From positions 496,001-560,000 of the forward strand of contig NZ_CP016076.1 in NCBI RefSeq assembly GCF_001941625.1: 64,000 bases of DNA, written 5' to 3'. How positions within the stretch are numbered: the first letter of the stretch is position 1; the number at the start of each line of letters is the position of its first letter. Position numbers and translations under genes: made by a program. The DNA comes from Actinoalloteichus fjordicus (GTDB lineage Bacteria; Actinomycetota; Actinomycetes; Mycobacteriales; Pseudonocardiaceae). The notes under the pieces were generated by a model. It saw only the letters and a list, made by a program, of their open reading frames with translations, searched no databases and was not told the DNA's origin. Positions 36,473 through 43,914 of the stretch are shown here, piece by piece.

Positions 36473-36679
36473 GCCCTCATCCTGATCGGATCCGCGCTGT
36501 TTGCGCATCCGGTCCTCCCACTGCTGCTGATCGAGCCTGCGGAGGAAATCCGGATCGTCGTCGGGCGCCACGGGGCCCGACTGCCGGGGTCGTGACACGC
36601 CGACCCGTTCCGATGCGAACGCACGCCACAGCAGTACGGCGACACTGAGCACGCCGATCGCTGCGAGCAGATACAGCAC
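36458..36679 (-). CDS. Small single-helix membrane protein
   Basis: 73 residues: an N-terminal hydrophobic helix LYLLAAIGVLSVAVLLWRAF, then a charged cytosolic tail with APDDDPDFLRRL and EDRMRKQR. The nearest in-frame start (GTG 36688) overlaps AGGAGG itself; GTG 36679 lies eight bases after AGGAGG and is preferred. Small proteins with the DDDPDFLRRL signature next to bldC and the ParA-like gene appear to be common in this order, but no function is known. Confidence 0.78.
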   Translation of the reverse strand: MLYLLAAIGVLSVAVLLWRAFASERVGVSRPRQSGPVAPDDDPDFLRRLDQQQWEDRMRKQRGSDQDEGNPPA

Positions 36680-36837
36680 AGGCGCCACCTCCTTCTCCTC
36701 CTGCGAGGTTAACCCGTCTCACCACGATCGCCGCCGGCCCCCACCGGGAGCGGGGAGTGAAAGGAGAAGGAGGGCGCGTGTCCGCCGCTGATGTCGACCA
36801 TGGTCTCCGACGGCGGAGGTGTCGCCCGGCGCGGAGA

Positions 36838-37071
36838 TCAGTTCATCGCCACCGGTGAGCTGGCCTCCCTGGTCAGATTGGCCAGCAGCGCCTTGACCTC
36901 CGACTCGCGGAACCGGCGGTGCCCGCCCGGCGTGCGAATCGATCCGATCCGACCCGCGGTGGCCCATCGCGTCACCGTCTTGGGATCAACGCGGAACATC
37001 GTCGCGACCTCTCCGGGGGTGAGCAACCGCTCGGCGGAGTACTGCTCGGTGTGTTGAACGGACCCAGTCAC
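36838..37071 (-). CDS. bldC: BldC-family transcriptional regulator
   Basis: 77 residues, essentially one MerR-like winged helix domain: LLTPGEVATMFRVDPKTVTR, WATAGRIGSIRTPGGHRRFR, ESEVKALL. It is nearly identical in wording to Streptomyces BldC, which binds direct repeats cooperatively and controls the timing of development. GTG 37071 is set by GGGAGG six bases upstream. It is divergent from the Lrp-type regulator gene. Confidence 0.93.
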   Translation of the reverse strand: MTGSVQHTEQYSAERLLTPGEVATMFRVDPKTVTRWATAGRIGSIRTPGGHRRFRESEVKALLANLTREASSPVAMN

Positions 37072-37339
37072 AGGTGACCTCCCTGGAGTGCAGCGCTCAC
37101 CCTGTTCGTCGGGTCGCCTGGTGCCCGGCGGTGAGCGCTTGATGAATCCGGCGTTACCGACACAATCCTGACAGCTCGCCCCCCAGGTACTCGAACGCTT
37201 GTGCGTAGGTAAAGGCCAGGTAAGGGACGAAACACTCGGTTCGGACGGAAGGGGACGAGAGTCCGCCCGTCGTCCAGGGTGTCTCGGCGTGCCGGGGCCC
37301 GTCCGCCTGCGTCGGCGAGCACGAGGAGAATCCCAGAGC

Positions 37340-37822
37340 ATGGACAGTGTGGACCGGCGGATCATTGCGGCGCTGCGGGCCAACGGGCGGGCTACCTACG
37401 CCGATCTGGGCAGGCAGGTGGGGCTGTCCGCCTCGGCCGTTCATGAACGGGTCGGCAAGCTGGAGTCCTCCGGGGTCATCACCGGCTACCACGCCGTCGT
37501 CGATCCCAGGACGGTCGGGCTCGGCGTGACGGCGTTGGTCGGCATCCAGCCCAGCGACGCAGGCGATGACGAACGGATCGCCGAGGCGCTGGGCACGCTC
37601 GCGGAGGTGGAGTCCTGCTACGCGGTCGCGGGGGACGAGGCCTTCGTCGTCAAGGTGCGGGTCGCCACCATGGACGACCTGGAGCGAGCCCTCGGCAGAC
37701 TCCGCCGTATCGAGGGGGTGGCGCGTACTCGGACCACCGTCGTGCTCTCGACGCGCTTCGAGGGGCGCCCCAACGATCCCGACGAGCAGTGGGCCGCCGC
37801 TGGGCGCCGGACCGATCCGTAG
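37340..37822 (+). CDS. Lrp/AsnC family transcriptional regulator
   Basis: 160 residues: an N-terminal helix-turn-helix (RRIIAALRANGRATYADLGR, GLSASAVHERVGKLESSG) and a C-terminal RAM ligand-binding domain (GLGVTALVGI to VLSTRFEGR). ATG 37340 has GAGGAGAA at 37323-37330. Such proteins sense amino acids and form octamers. The ligand and targets are unknown; divergence from bldC suggests control of its own region. Confidence 0.93.
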   Translation: MDSVDRRIIAALRANGRATYADLGRQVGLSASAVHERVGKLESSGVITGYHAVVDPRTVGLGVTALVGIQPSDAGDDERIAEALGTLAEVESCYAVAGDEAFVVKVRVATMDDLERALGRLRRIEGVARTRTTVVLSTRFEGRPNDPDEQWAAAGRRTDP

Positions 37823-37892
37823 GCTCGGCGGGGTGAGCTCGAACGACACTGCGTCCGCCACGGCCGTCGACGACGCGGGGAAGGAGACGACG

Positions 37893-38183
37893 ATGACCGA
37901 GGACACCGCGACGCGGAGCACGCTCGGCACCGACCTGTTGCTGTACACGGTCGCCCGACTGCTGGCGGTGGCCGTTCCCGCTGCCGTTCTCGTGCTGCTG
38001 AACAGCCCGGTGCTCGTGGCGCTGGCGGTCGGGCTCGTGCTCGGTCTCGGGCTGTCGCTGGTGCTGTTCCGACCGCTGCGCGCTCGGATCTCGGTGGGGC
38101 TGGCTGATCGCGCCGCCCGGCGGGCCGCCGCCCGCAGGAAGCTGGAGGCTCAGTTGCGCGGCGAGGACGAACGGACCGCCTGA
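37893..38183 (+). CDS. DUF4229-type small membrane protein
   Basis: 96 residues with two adjacent hydrophobic helices (about 15-35 and 40-60) and a basic C-terminal tail (RAARRAAARRKLEAQLRGE), the form of actinobacterial DUF4229 proteins often found before menA. AAGGAG at 37881-37886 sets ATG 37893; GTG 37833 would add 20 residues. Function unknown. Confidence 0.78.
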   Translation: MTEDTATRSTLGTDLLLYTVARLLAVAVPAAVLVLLNSPVLVALAVGLVLGLGLSLVLFRPLRARISVGLADRAARRAAARRKLEAQLRGEDERTA

Positions 38184-38685
38184 GTCCGCTGCTCGCCTCG
38201 ACGGCCGGTCGCGGGTCGCGGTCGGCAGCGCCGACGGCGCCGCCGAAGAGGAATCGACCTCGTTCGACGCCGACCCCATCGCGGCGGTGATTCGGTACCA
38301 CCGGACGCCCCCGACTGCCGCGAGTCGATGGGCGGCCGAGACCCGGTGACCGCCGTCGACCTGTCCGGGGCACCTCGGCACCTCGAGGGGTGCCGGTCGG
38401 CTCTGAAGAACCACTGCCACCTGCCGGTCTCGGACCTCGGGCACCCGCTGCGCCCGCCCGACTGTGCCGTTTTCTTTACCTTCCGATGGTGCCGTCGCAC
38501 GCTGCCCGAGTCCGGCGGTGCGGGCCTCTCCCCATCCCGTGCACTGCGGGTCGAACGACCGACACCGCGATTCGTCGGTATCTGGTTTCACCCATTGGAA
38601 CCAGTGTTGGAATCGTCGCGTCTAACCTCCGCGCCGGTGAGCCACGGGCGCTGGTGATGTCGATCACAGGAGGATCTGAGGACTG
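38184..38685. other. Left boundary of the type VII substrate island
   Basis: 502 bases without a gene, with GC falling toward the 3' end. A 23-base imperfect palindrome at 38582-38604 and AGGAGG near 38670 precede cassette A. Confidence 0.5.
38582..38604. promoter_or_regulatory. Palindrome upstream of cassette A
   Basis: CTGGTTTC and GGAACCAG (one mismatch) are separated by seven bases, 80 bases before the first cassette gene. It has operator-like geometry; no regulator is assigned. Confidence 0.35.
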
Positions 38686-39018
38686 ATGAGCGACGACTTC
38701 GAAGTCGAGCCAGAGGAGCTTCGCGGGTACACGGGACTGACCGATGCGACTGCGGGCCACTTCACCGAGATCGGCGCCTATGCGGCGAACAAGGGCGCTG
38801 ACACCAGCGGATTCACTGGTCTGTTCGTGATCCTTCAGCCGCTGGTCATCGCCATCGGCAGCCTGTACGAGGGCTGCATGGAGGACGCGAGCGCGAAGAT
38901 GCGCAACCTGTCCGCCGCGTTGAACGACACGGCAAGTGATTACGAACTGGTCGAGCGCGGGGAGCAGGGCAGCATGTCCGCGCTGACCGATCAGGCGTCG
39001 CAGATCACGCCGAGCTGA
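38686..39018 (+). CDS. EspC-like type VII secretion-associated protein, cassette A
   Basis: 110 residues, predicted helical hairpin. It starts MSDDFEVEPEELRGYTG and contains SGFTGLFVIL in the turn region. Tyr86-Glu90 reads YELVE, matching the YxxxD/E export signal of type VII substrates. The paralogue at 43465 has the same start, the same turn (DGFTGLLMVL) and its YxxxE at exactly the same residues. It fits the EspC/DUF2580 group that is secreted as a partner of a WXG-type protein. The next gene starts 24 bases downstream. Confidence 0.82.
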   Translation: MSDDFEVEPEELRGYTGLTDATAGHFTEIGAYAANKGADTSGFTGLFVILQPLVIAIGSLYEGCMEDASAKMRNLSAALNDTASDYELVERGEQGSMSALTDQASQITPS

Positions 39019-39041
39019 CTGAGCACTGGGGAGCAGAACAC

Positions 39042-39929
39042 ATGAGTTACGCACCGGCGGAGGCGATCGTGCTCGCCGAGCCATCGGCAGGCGATTCGGC
39101 CATCAAGGACAAGGTCGAGGGCGCGAGTCTCCAGGTTCAGGCCGTTGACTGGATCTGGCAGCAGGTCACCGGTCAAGGCCTCGTGGAGATGGTCATCACG
39201 CCGCTGCTCGGTGACTTCGGCAAGATGAAGAACAACGGCGAGGCGTGGAAGAACGCGGCCGACGCGCTGCAGGTCACCAGGAACAACCTCAACACCGGTC
39301 TCGACACGCTGTTGCAGACGTGGAAGGGCCCTGCCGCCGACTCGTTCAATGCCAAGATCGGGCAGAACTGGACCCTGAGCATCGAGGCAGACGCTCAGAT
39401 GGCGAACCTCGCGGGCCTGGCTTTCGACCAGTGCGCGAAGACGTCGGAGAAGATGTGCGACGAGGCCCTCAAGCTCGTCGAGAAGCTGGTGAACAAGCTC
39501 ATCGAGGCCATCGCGCTCGCCCCGATCCCCGTGGTGGGCTGGGCCAAGGCCGTGAAGACGGTCTACGACGCGGTCACCATCGTCAACTCGATCCTCAACA
39601 TCATCTCGGCGATTACCTCCATGGTGGAGAGCACGATCACCGTGATCAACGGGCTGATCGGACTCGGCTCGGCCGTGATGCAGGTCGGTGATGTCAACGA
39701 CATCAACAGCGCCCTCAATGTCGCGAACCAGACCGGTGACAGCGTGGCGCAGGTGGCCGAGGGCACCCAGGGCTTCAACTCGGCGCAGGAGAACCTCCAG
39801 ACCGAGGTCGGTGGCAACACCCGAGCCGACGGTACGGTCGACAATGAGGGCAATCTCAATCGTGCGGCCGACAGTTTCGAGCAGAATTACGGGGCCTACC
39901 AGCAAGAACGTCAGAACGCGAGTTCCTGA
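39042..39929 (+). CDS. Long WXG-type protein, cassette A
   Basis: 295 residues. The N-terminal 110 residues contain AVDWIWQQVTG, NNGEAWKNAADAL and the WXG turn TWKGPAADSF (residues 94-96). Long helices with many Ala/Ile/Val follow to about residue 215 (VDAVT-like, VVGWAKAVKTVYDAVTIVN), then a polar Asn/Gln/Glu tail. It aligns with the first 220 residues of the cassette B protein at 43914. It is probably a type VII secretion substrate or membrane-active partner of the preceding EspC-like protein. No toxin domain is recognised. Confidence 0.78.
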   Translation: MSYAPAEAIVLAEPSAGDSAIKDKVEGASLQVQAVDWIWQQVTGQGLVEMVITPLLGDFGKMKNNGEAWKNAADALQVTRNNLNTGLDTLLQTWKGPAADSFNAKIGQNWTLSIEADAQMANLAGLAFDQCAKTSEKMCDEALKLVEKLVNKLIEAIALAPIPVVGWAKAVKTVYDAVTIVNSILNIISAITSMVESTITVINGLIGLGSAVMQVGDVNDINSALNVANQTGDSVAQVAEGTQGFNSAQENLQTEVGGNTRADGTVDNEGNLNRAADSFEQNYGAYQQERQNASS

Positions 39930-39989
39930 CCTCGTCGGCAGCAGGGTAGCGATCGACGGAGCCGATCCGTCGAACGGAGGATGGCAGTA

Positions 39990-40526
39990 GTGGACCACCA
40001 GGCACGACTGGCGCATTTCGCGGCGGCACGCAGCCAACTGGATCAGATCGAGGCCGAGGCCGACGCCCGGATGGCCGAGATCAAGCAGCAGCAGCTCCCC
40101 GAATCCGGCCTCACCGAGGCCGAGATCGCCCAGATCGAGCAGTTCGCCAGGAGCAAGGACGCCCCTCCCGAGTTGGCGGCGCTTCAGGCACGGATCGACA
40201 AGGGCGACCTGTCCTGGGGGGACATCGCCGACGGCAGCGCGGTGCAGGATGAGCAGGTGCAGCGGGCGCTGGCCAGCGGTGTGCCGAAGCTCCAGCAGGC
40301 CTACGCGATGATTCAGGAGGGGCACGAGCTCGACGACATCCTCGACGCGGGCGACCCCTTTGCCGGGCCGAACGCGGCGGGCCCCGGTCCGGTCGCGGGC
40401 GGCGGTCCCGTTCCGAACACAGGCGGCGGCCCCGCCTCGGACCCCGGTCAGAACCCGCCGCGTCGCGGCGACGACGACGATGAGGGCGATGAGGGCGGGA
40501 GCGTCTTCCGCCGAGGCGGCTGGTGA
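39990..40526 (+). CDS. Cassette third protein (coiled coil plus Gly/Pro tail), cassette A
   Basis: 178 residues: a charged N-terminal helix (SQLDQIEAEADARMAEIKQQQ), a middle domain with FARSKDAPPELAALQARIDKGDLSW and MIQEGHELDDIL, and a Gly/Pro/Asp-rich tail. Its middle domain matches the cassette B protein at 45316 (KSDAPAELRELAQKV, LSWRDVLEG, FQEGFTLDEVIEA), so the pair is paralogous. No signal or helix for the membrane is present. GTG 39990 is preferred since GGAGG touches ATG 39981. It could be a cytosolic chaperone of the secreted pair; this is inference. Confidence 0.72.
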   Translation: MDHQARLAHFAAARSQLDQIEAEADARMAEIKQQQLPESGLTEAEIAQIEQFARSKDAPPELAALQARIDKGDLSWGDIADGSAVQDEQVQRALASGVPKLQQAYAMIQEGHELDDILDAGDPFAGPNAAGPGPVAGGGPVPNTGGGPASDPGQNPPRRGDDDDEGDEGGSVFRRGGW

Positions 40527-40636
40527 TCCAGGCTTCGGGCCGCTCCGCAGGTGTCACGAGGGCGTCGTCGGCGACTGACCAGAGGTCCGCGCCGGGGGCT
40601 CGACCGGTGACGCCTGCGGGGCTTGGTGCAGTGTGT

Positions 40637-40730
40637 TCTGCGGGGCTCGCCCCGGTGTTGTCTGCGGGGCTCGCCCCGGTGTTGTCTGCGGGGCTTGCCC
40701 CGGTGTTATCTGCGGGGCTTGCCCCGGTAC
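40637..40730 (+). repeat. 24-bp hairpin-forming tandem repeat
   Basis: Four consecutive 24-base units TCTGCGGGGCTCGCCCCGGT plus four bases, the last cut short. Each contains the self-complementary GGGGC-TC-GCCCC (TT in units 3 and 4), preceded by a decayed half-unit. It lies between cassette A and the membrane-protein gene at 40762. Confidence 0.88.
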
Positions 40731-40761
40731 CCCCTTCCCGACCCATGGAACGGAGCGTTCG

Positions 40762-41304
40762 ATGACCGGTGCGGCAGGCGGCTTCGGTGCGCGACTGAAG
40801 AACTCCTCGCCCGCGGGGCGGGTGCTCATCGGGTTGGCCCTTCTGTTGGCGGCCCTGGCGGTGGGCGCCTACCTGATCGGGTCGATGGGCGGCACGCGAC
40901 TCCAGGGCACCACCAACGCGGCCGATGCCGCGAGTGTGACGCCGTATCAATGGGACTCCGCCGACGACCTGCACGTGACCTCCACCGCGCGCGGCGTGGG
41001 GTCGAACTGCACCGTCGAGCCCGCCGACGGCGGCGAGGTGCGCGACCTGGCGGTTCCCCCCAACCCGCAGGCAAGCAACCCCAGCCGGAGCCGGGCCTAT
41101 CTGGTCGAGTCCGCCTGGTTCGAGGGCACGGCCGAGGTCTCCTGCCAGCAGAGCGTGCTGATCAGGACGGGCTTCATCGCCGCGGTGTCCGACGCGACGG
41201 GGTCGCGCAGCTTCATCACGACGGCGGCGATCGTGGTGGCGATTCCGTTCATCGCAGGCCTGTTCGTCGGCAGGCGACGGACCACCGGCGGCCAGGCGGC
41301 CTGA
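40762..41304 (+). CDS. Bitopic membrane protein with two extracytoplasmic cysteines
   Basis: 180 residues. An N-terminal hydrophobic helix (GRVLIGLALLLAALAVGAYLIG), an extracytoplasmic domain of about 100 residues with two cysteines (GSNCTVEP and EVSCQQS) and a C-terminal helix (AIVVAIPFIAGLFVG) followed by a basic tail. The layout matches the protein at 42615. ATG 40762 has CGGAGC upstream. Its place inside the substrate island suggests a role with the secreted proteins, but nothing in the sequence proves it. Confidence 0.72.
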   Translation: MTGAAGGFGARLKNSSPAGRVLIGLALLLAALAVGAYLIGSMGGTRLQGTTNAADAASVTPYQWDSADDLHVTSTARGVGSNCTVEPADGGEVRDLAVPPNPQASNPSRSRAYLVESAWFEGTAEVSCQQSVLIRTGFIAAVSDATGSRSFITTAAIVVAIPFIAGLFVGRRRTTGGQAA

Positions 41305-41465
41305 GCCGCCCGCGCAGGTGGCGGCCGGTACCTGGCGTCGCGCGAGGCGGGGTCGGCGGGTTCGCGCCCATCGGTCCCGTTGAGTGCAGTCCCCGAAGCT
41401 GCGGCAGGTCGTCGACCGAGGACGTCAGTCCGTCCGATCCGGACCTATGGTCTCTTCTCGGGTAG

Positions 41466-41471
41466 TACAGT
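41466..41471 (+). promoter_or_regulatory. Probable -10 of leaderless Cds1-like gene
   Basis: TACAGT seven bases before GTG 41479, with no Shine-Dalgarno sequence. Confidence 0.5.
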
Positions 41472-41478
41472 CCCGCGC

Positions 41479-42582
41479 GTGGCCATCGTCGATCGTTGTA
41501 GCGCGGTGAGTCGGGCCTGGGTCAGCGAAGCGGTCCGCATCATCGAGGCGGATGCGAATCGCAGCGCCGACACGCATCTCCTTCGCTATCCGCTGCCCGC
41601 AGACTGGGGAATCGACCTCTATCTCAAGGACGAGTCGACGCATCCCACCGGCTCGCTCAAACATCGCCTCGCGCGATCCCTCTTCCTCTATGCGCTCTGC
41701 AACGGCTGGATCACCGAGGGAACCGCACTCGTCGAGGCCTCGTCCGGCTCGACCGCCGTGTCCGAGGCGTATTTCGCGCGGCTGCTGGGGCTGCCCTTCA
41801 TCGCGGTGATGCCGAGATCGACGAGCAGCCAGAAGATCGCGCTGATCGAACGCGAAGGCGGTCGCTGCCATTTCGTCGACGAGCCCGACGCGATCTACCG
41901 CGAGGCTCGCCTACTCACCGCTGAGCTCGGCGGACACTATCTGGACCAGTTCACTCACGCGGAGCGGGCCACCGACTGGCGCGGCAACAACAACATCGCC
42001 GAGTCGGTCTTCCAACAGCTCGCCCTGGAGACGCACCCGGAGCCGTCGTGGGTCGTGGTCGGTGCGGGGACCGGCGGGACGAGCGCCACCATCGGCCGCT
42101 ACATCCGCTATCGGCGGCATGCCACGCGGCTCGCCGTGGTCGACCCGGAGCACTCGGTCTTCTTCGACGCCTGGCGCACCGGCGATCCCGGACTCGTCGG
42201 CAGTCGTGGCTCGCTGATCGAGGGGATCGGCCGTCCGAGAGTGGAGCCCTCGTTCGTCGGACAGGCCGTCGATAGGATGATCAAGGTTCCGGACGCCGCC
42301 TCGATCGCCACGATCCGCTACGTCGTGGAGCCGCTGGGCAGGCGCGTCGGCGGTTCGACCGGAACCAGCCTGTGGGGCGCGTTCCAGCTCATCGCGGAGA
42401 TGCGTGCCCAGGGACGCACCGGGAGCCTCGTCACGCTGTTGTGTGACGGCGGCGAGCGCTACGCCCAGACCTACTTCTCGGACGACTGGGTGAGCGGGCA
42501 GGGGCTGGAGCTGGCTCCGCATCTCGAGGTGTTGCGCCGGTTCCATCAGACCGGTGAATGGACCGAGTCCGCGTCGCGCTGA
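41479..42582 (+). CDS. PLP-dependent cysteine synthase-family enzyme, Cds1-like
   Basis: 367 residues of the fold-type II PLP family. The likely Schiff-base lysine is Lys61 in [24 protein letters not shown] and the phosphate-binding [17 protein letters not shown] follow. The wording is close to mycobacterial Cds1 (Rv3684), an L-cysteine desulfhydrase that releases hydrogen sulfide, pyruvate and ammonia. A cysteine synthase is the alternative. It is the only clear metabolic enzyme between the two type VII cassettes and has its own leaderless promoter. GTG 41479 is chosen for that promoter; an upstream in-frame GTG exists at 41380. Confidence 0.87.
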   Translation: MAIVDRCSAVSRAWVSEAVRIIEADANRSADTHLLRYPLPADWGIDLYLKDESTHPTGSLKHRLARSLFLYALCNGWITEGTALVEASSGSTAVSEAYFARLLGLPFIAVMPRSTSSQKIALIEREGGRCHFVDEPDAIYREARLLTAELGGHYLDQFTHAERATDWRGNNNIAESVFQQLALETHPEPSWVVVGAGTGGTSATIGRYIRYRRHATRLAVVDPEHSVFFDAWRTGDPGLVGSRGSLIEGIGRPRVEPSFVGQAVDRMIKVPDAASIATIRYVVEPLGRRVGGSTGTSLWGAFQLIAEMRAQGRTGSLVTLLCDGGERYAQTYFSDDWVSGQGLELAPHLEVLRRFHQTGEWTESASR

Positions 42583-42614
42583 TCGGCGCCGGACCGGGGG
42601 TTATGGGGGAGAAC

Positions 42615-43196
42615 GTGAGTAGCAACACCACGAGCAGTCGTGGCCTGGGGGTCACGGTGATCGTCGCGCTGGCGGCGGCGCTGACGGTGGCAGGCATCCA
42701 TCTGATCGGGACCTATCTGCCGACGGTCTTCAGCAGCACGGCGCTGCGGACCGCCACCGGCACGGTGCACGACCGGTACGTCTCGGTGCCGGACGAGATC
42801 CTGGAGACCGACGTCCCGAGGTACCGCTGGGCGGGCGGCGAGCTGTATCTCGCCGCCGACGAGGACGGCGCACAGCGACGCAGTCTCAACTGCATGTTCC
42901 GCCCGGACGACGGATCGACGTCCGAGTGGGTCAGTCTGGAGTTCCGGCCGGAGCACGCCGGAACGCTGGTCTATCGGGGCACGCCGCCCGCCGCCGCGCC
43001 CGCCGACATGAGCTGTGTGAACGACGCTCGGGAGCAGGTGCTGGTCTACACCGGAGCGGACATGGACCGTGCCGCGACGGTCGCCGACCGCTGGTGGGCG
43101 GTCGTCGTCGGCCTCCAGGCCTTCGGCGCCGCGATCCTGGTGATCGTCATCGGCGTCGTGATCGGCCGCGTGCGTGGCCGGGCAGGGCAGCGGTAG
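42615..43196 (+). CDS. Bitopic membrane protein with two extracytoplasmic cysteines, second copy
   Basis: 193 residues. N-terminal helix VTVIVALAAALTVAGIHLIG, a domain with LNCMFRPDD and ADMSCVND, and a C-terminal helix FGAAILVIVIGVVIG followed by a basic tail. Topology and spacing match the 40762 protein, although sequence identity is low. The start is uncertain: ATG 42603 and ATG 42558 are alternatives. Function unknown. Confidence 0.7.
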   Translation: MSSNTTSSRGLGVTVIVALAAALTVAGIHLIGTYLPTVFSSTALRTATGTVHDRYVSVPDEILETDVPRYRWAGGELYLAADEDGAQRRSLNCMFRPDDGSTSEWVSLEFRPEHAGTLVYRGTPPAAAPADMSCVNDAREQVLVYTGADMDRAATVADRWWAVVVGLQAFGAAILVIVIGVVIGRVRGRAGQR

Positions 43197-43464
43197 GCCG
43201 AGGGGACGAGTCGTCCGGCGAACCGGGATGTCCGCAGCGGGGATACCCGGCGCAGGTGCCCAGGACAGGGAACGACGAGACATGACTTCGGCGGGCGACC
43301 GGTGACGCGCTGACGCGCGTCGATCGGATGCAGGCCCGACCGCTGATGTCGGAGATCGAAAGATCGGGAACCGTCTCGATGCGGTCTTCGTCGGGATATC
43401 GGGGCGACGGCTTGAGGGGGCCGTCGAGGCAGTACGTTGTGGATGAAGAATCTGGTGGGGAAAT

Positions 43465-43914
43465 ATGAGTGACGAATTCGAAGTCGCAGCCGACGAACTG
43501 CACAATTACGCGGGGAGCCTGGACGGGCTGCACGGCGGAATCGATGCGATTCGGAATTACATGTATGAACAGGGCTGCAATAAAGACGGTTTCACCGGTT
43601 TGTTGATGGTGTTGCACCCGGTCATCGATTTAGTGGGAGATCTGTTCAACGAGACGCTCAACTTCGGGCAGGACCGGTTGTCCGGCACCGCAGAGGGCAT
43701 TCAACGCAACGCCGAGACCTACTCGGAGGCAGAGGCGCGCATCGAGGGGCTGTTCAGTCAGATCCTGGACGGGCTCTCCGCCACCCGGGACGCGGTGGCC
43801 GACGGGGCGGCGGCCGTCGACGCCGCGGTTCCGCAGGCCGTGCAGGATGCGGGAGCCCAGGCGTGGAACTCGCACGTCGAGAGCAGCGCCGCCAGCCGGA
43901 ACGGGGGCGCCTGA
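43465..43914 (+). CDS. EspC-like type VII secretion-associated protein, cassette B
   Basis: 149 residues. Residues 1-100 are the helical hairpin shared with the 38686 protein: MSDEFEVAADEL, DGFTGLLMVL in the turn, and Tyr86-Glu90 (YSEAE) as the export signal. The extra C-terminus ends with a GAQAWNS segment like the repeats in the next protein. Its stop overlaps the start of the WXG-type gene (TGATG), so the two are translated together, as expected for a co-secreted pair. Confidence 0.83.
   Translation: MSDEFEVAADELHNYAGSLDGLHGGIDAIRNYMYEQGCNKDGFTGLLMVLHPVIDLVGDLFNETLNFGQDRLSGTAEGIQRNAETYSEAEARIEGLFSQILDGLSATRDAVADGAAAVDAAVPQAVQDAGAQAWNSHVESSAASRNGGA

Noticed and set aside
40637-40730. CRISPR array
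   Set aside because: Units are contiguous without spacers, and no cas genes exist in the window.
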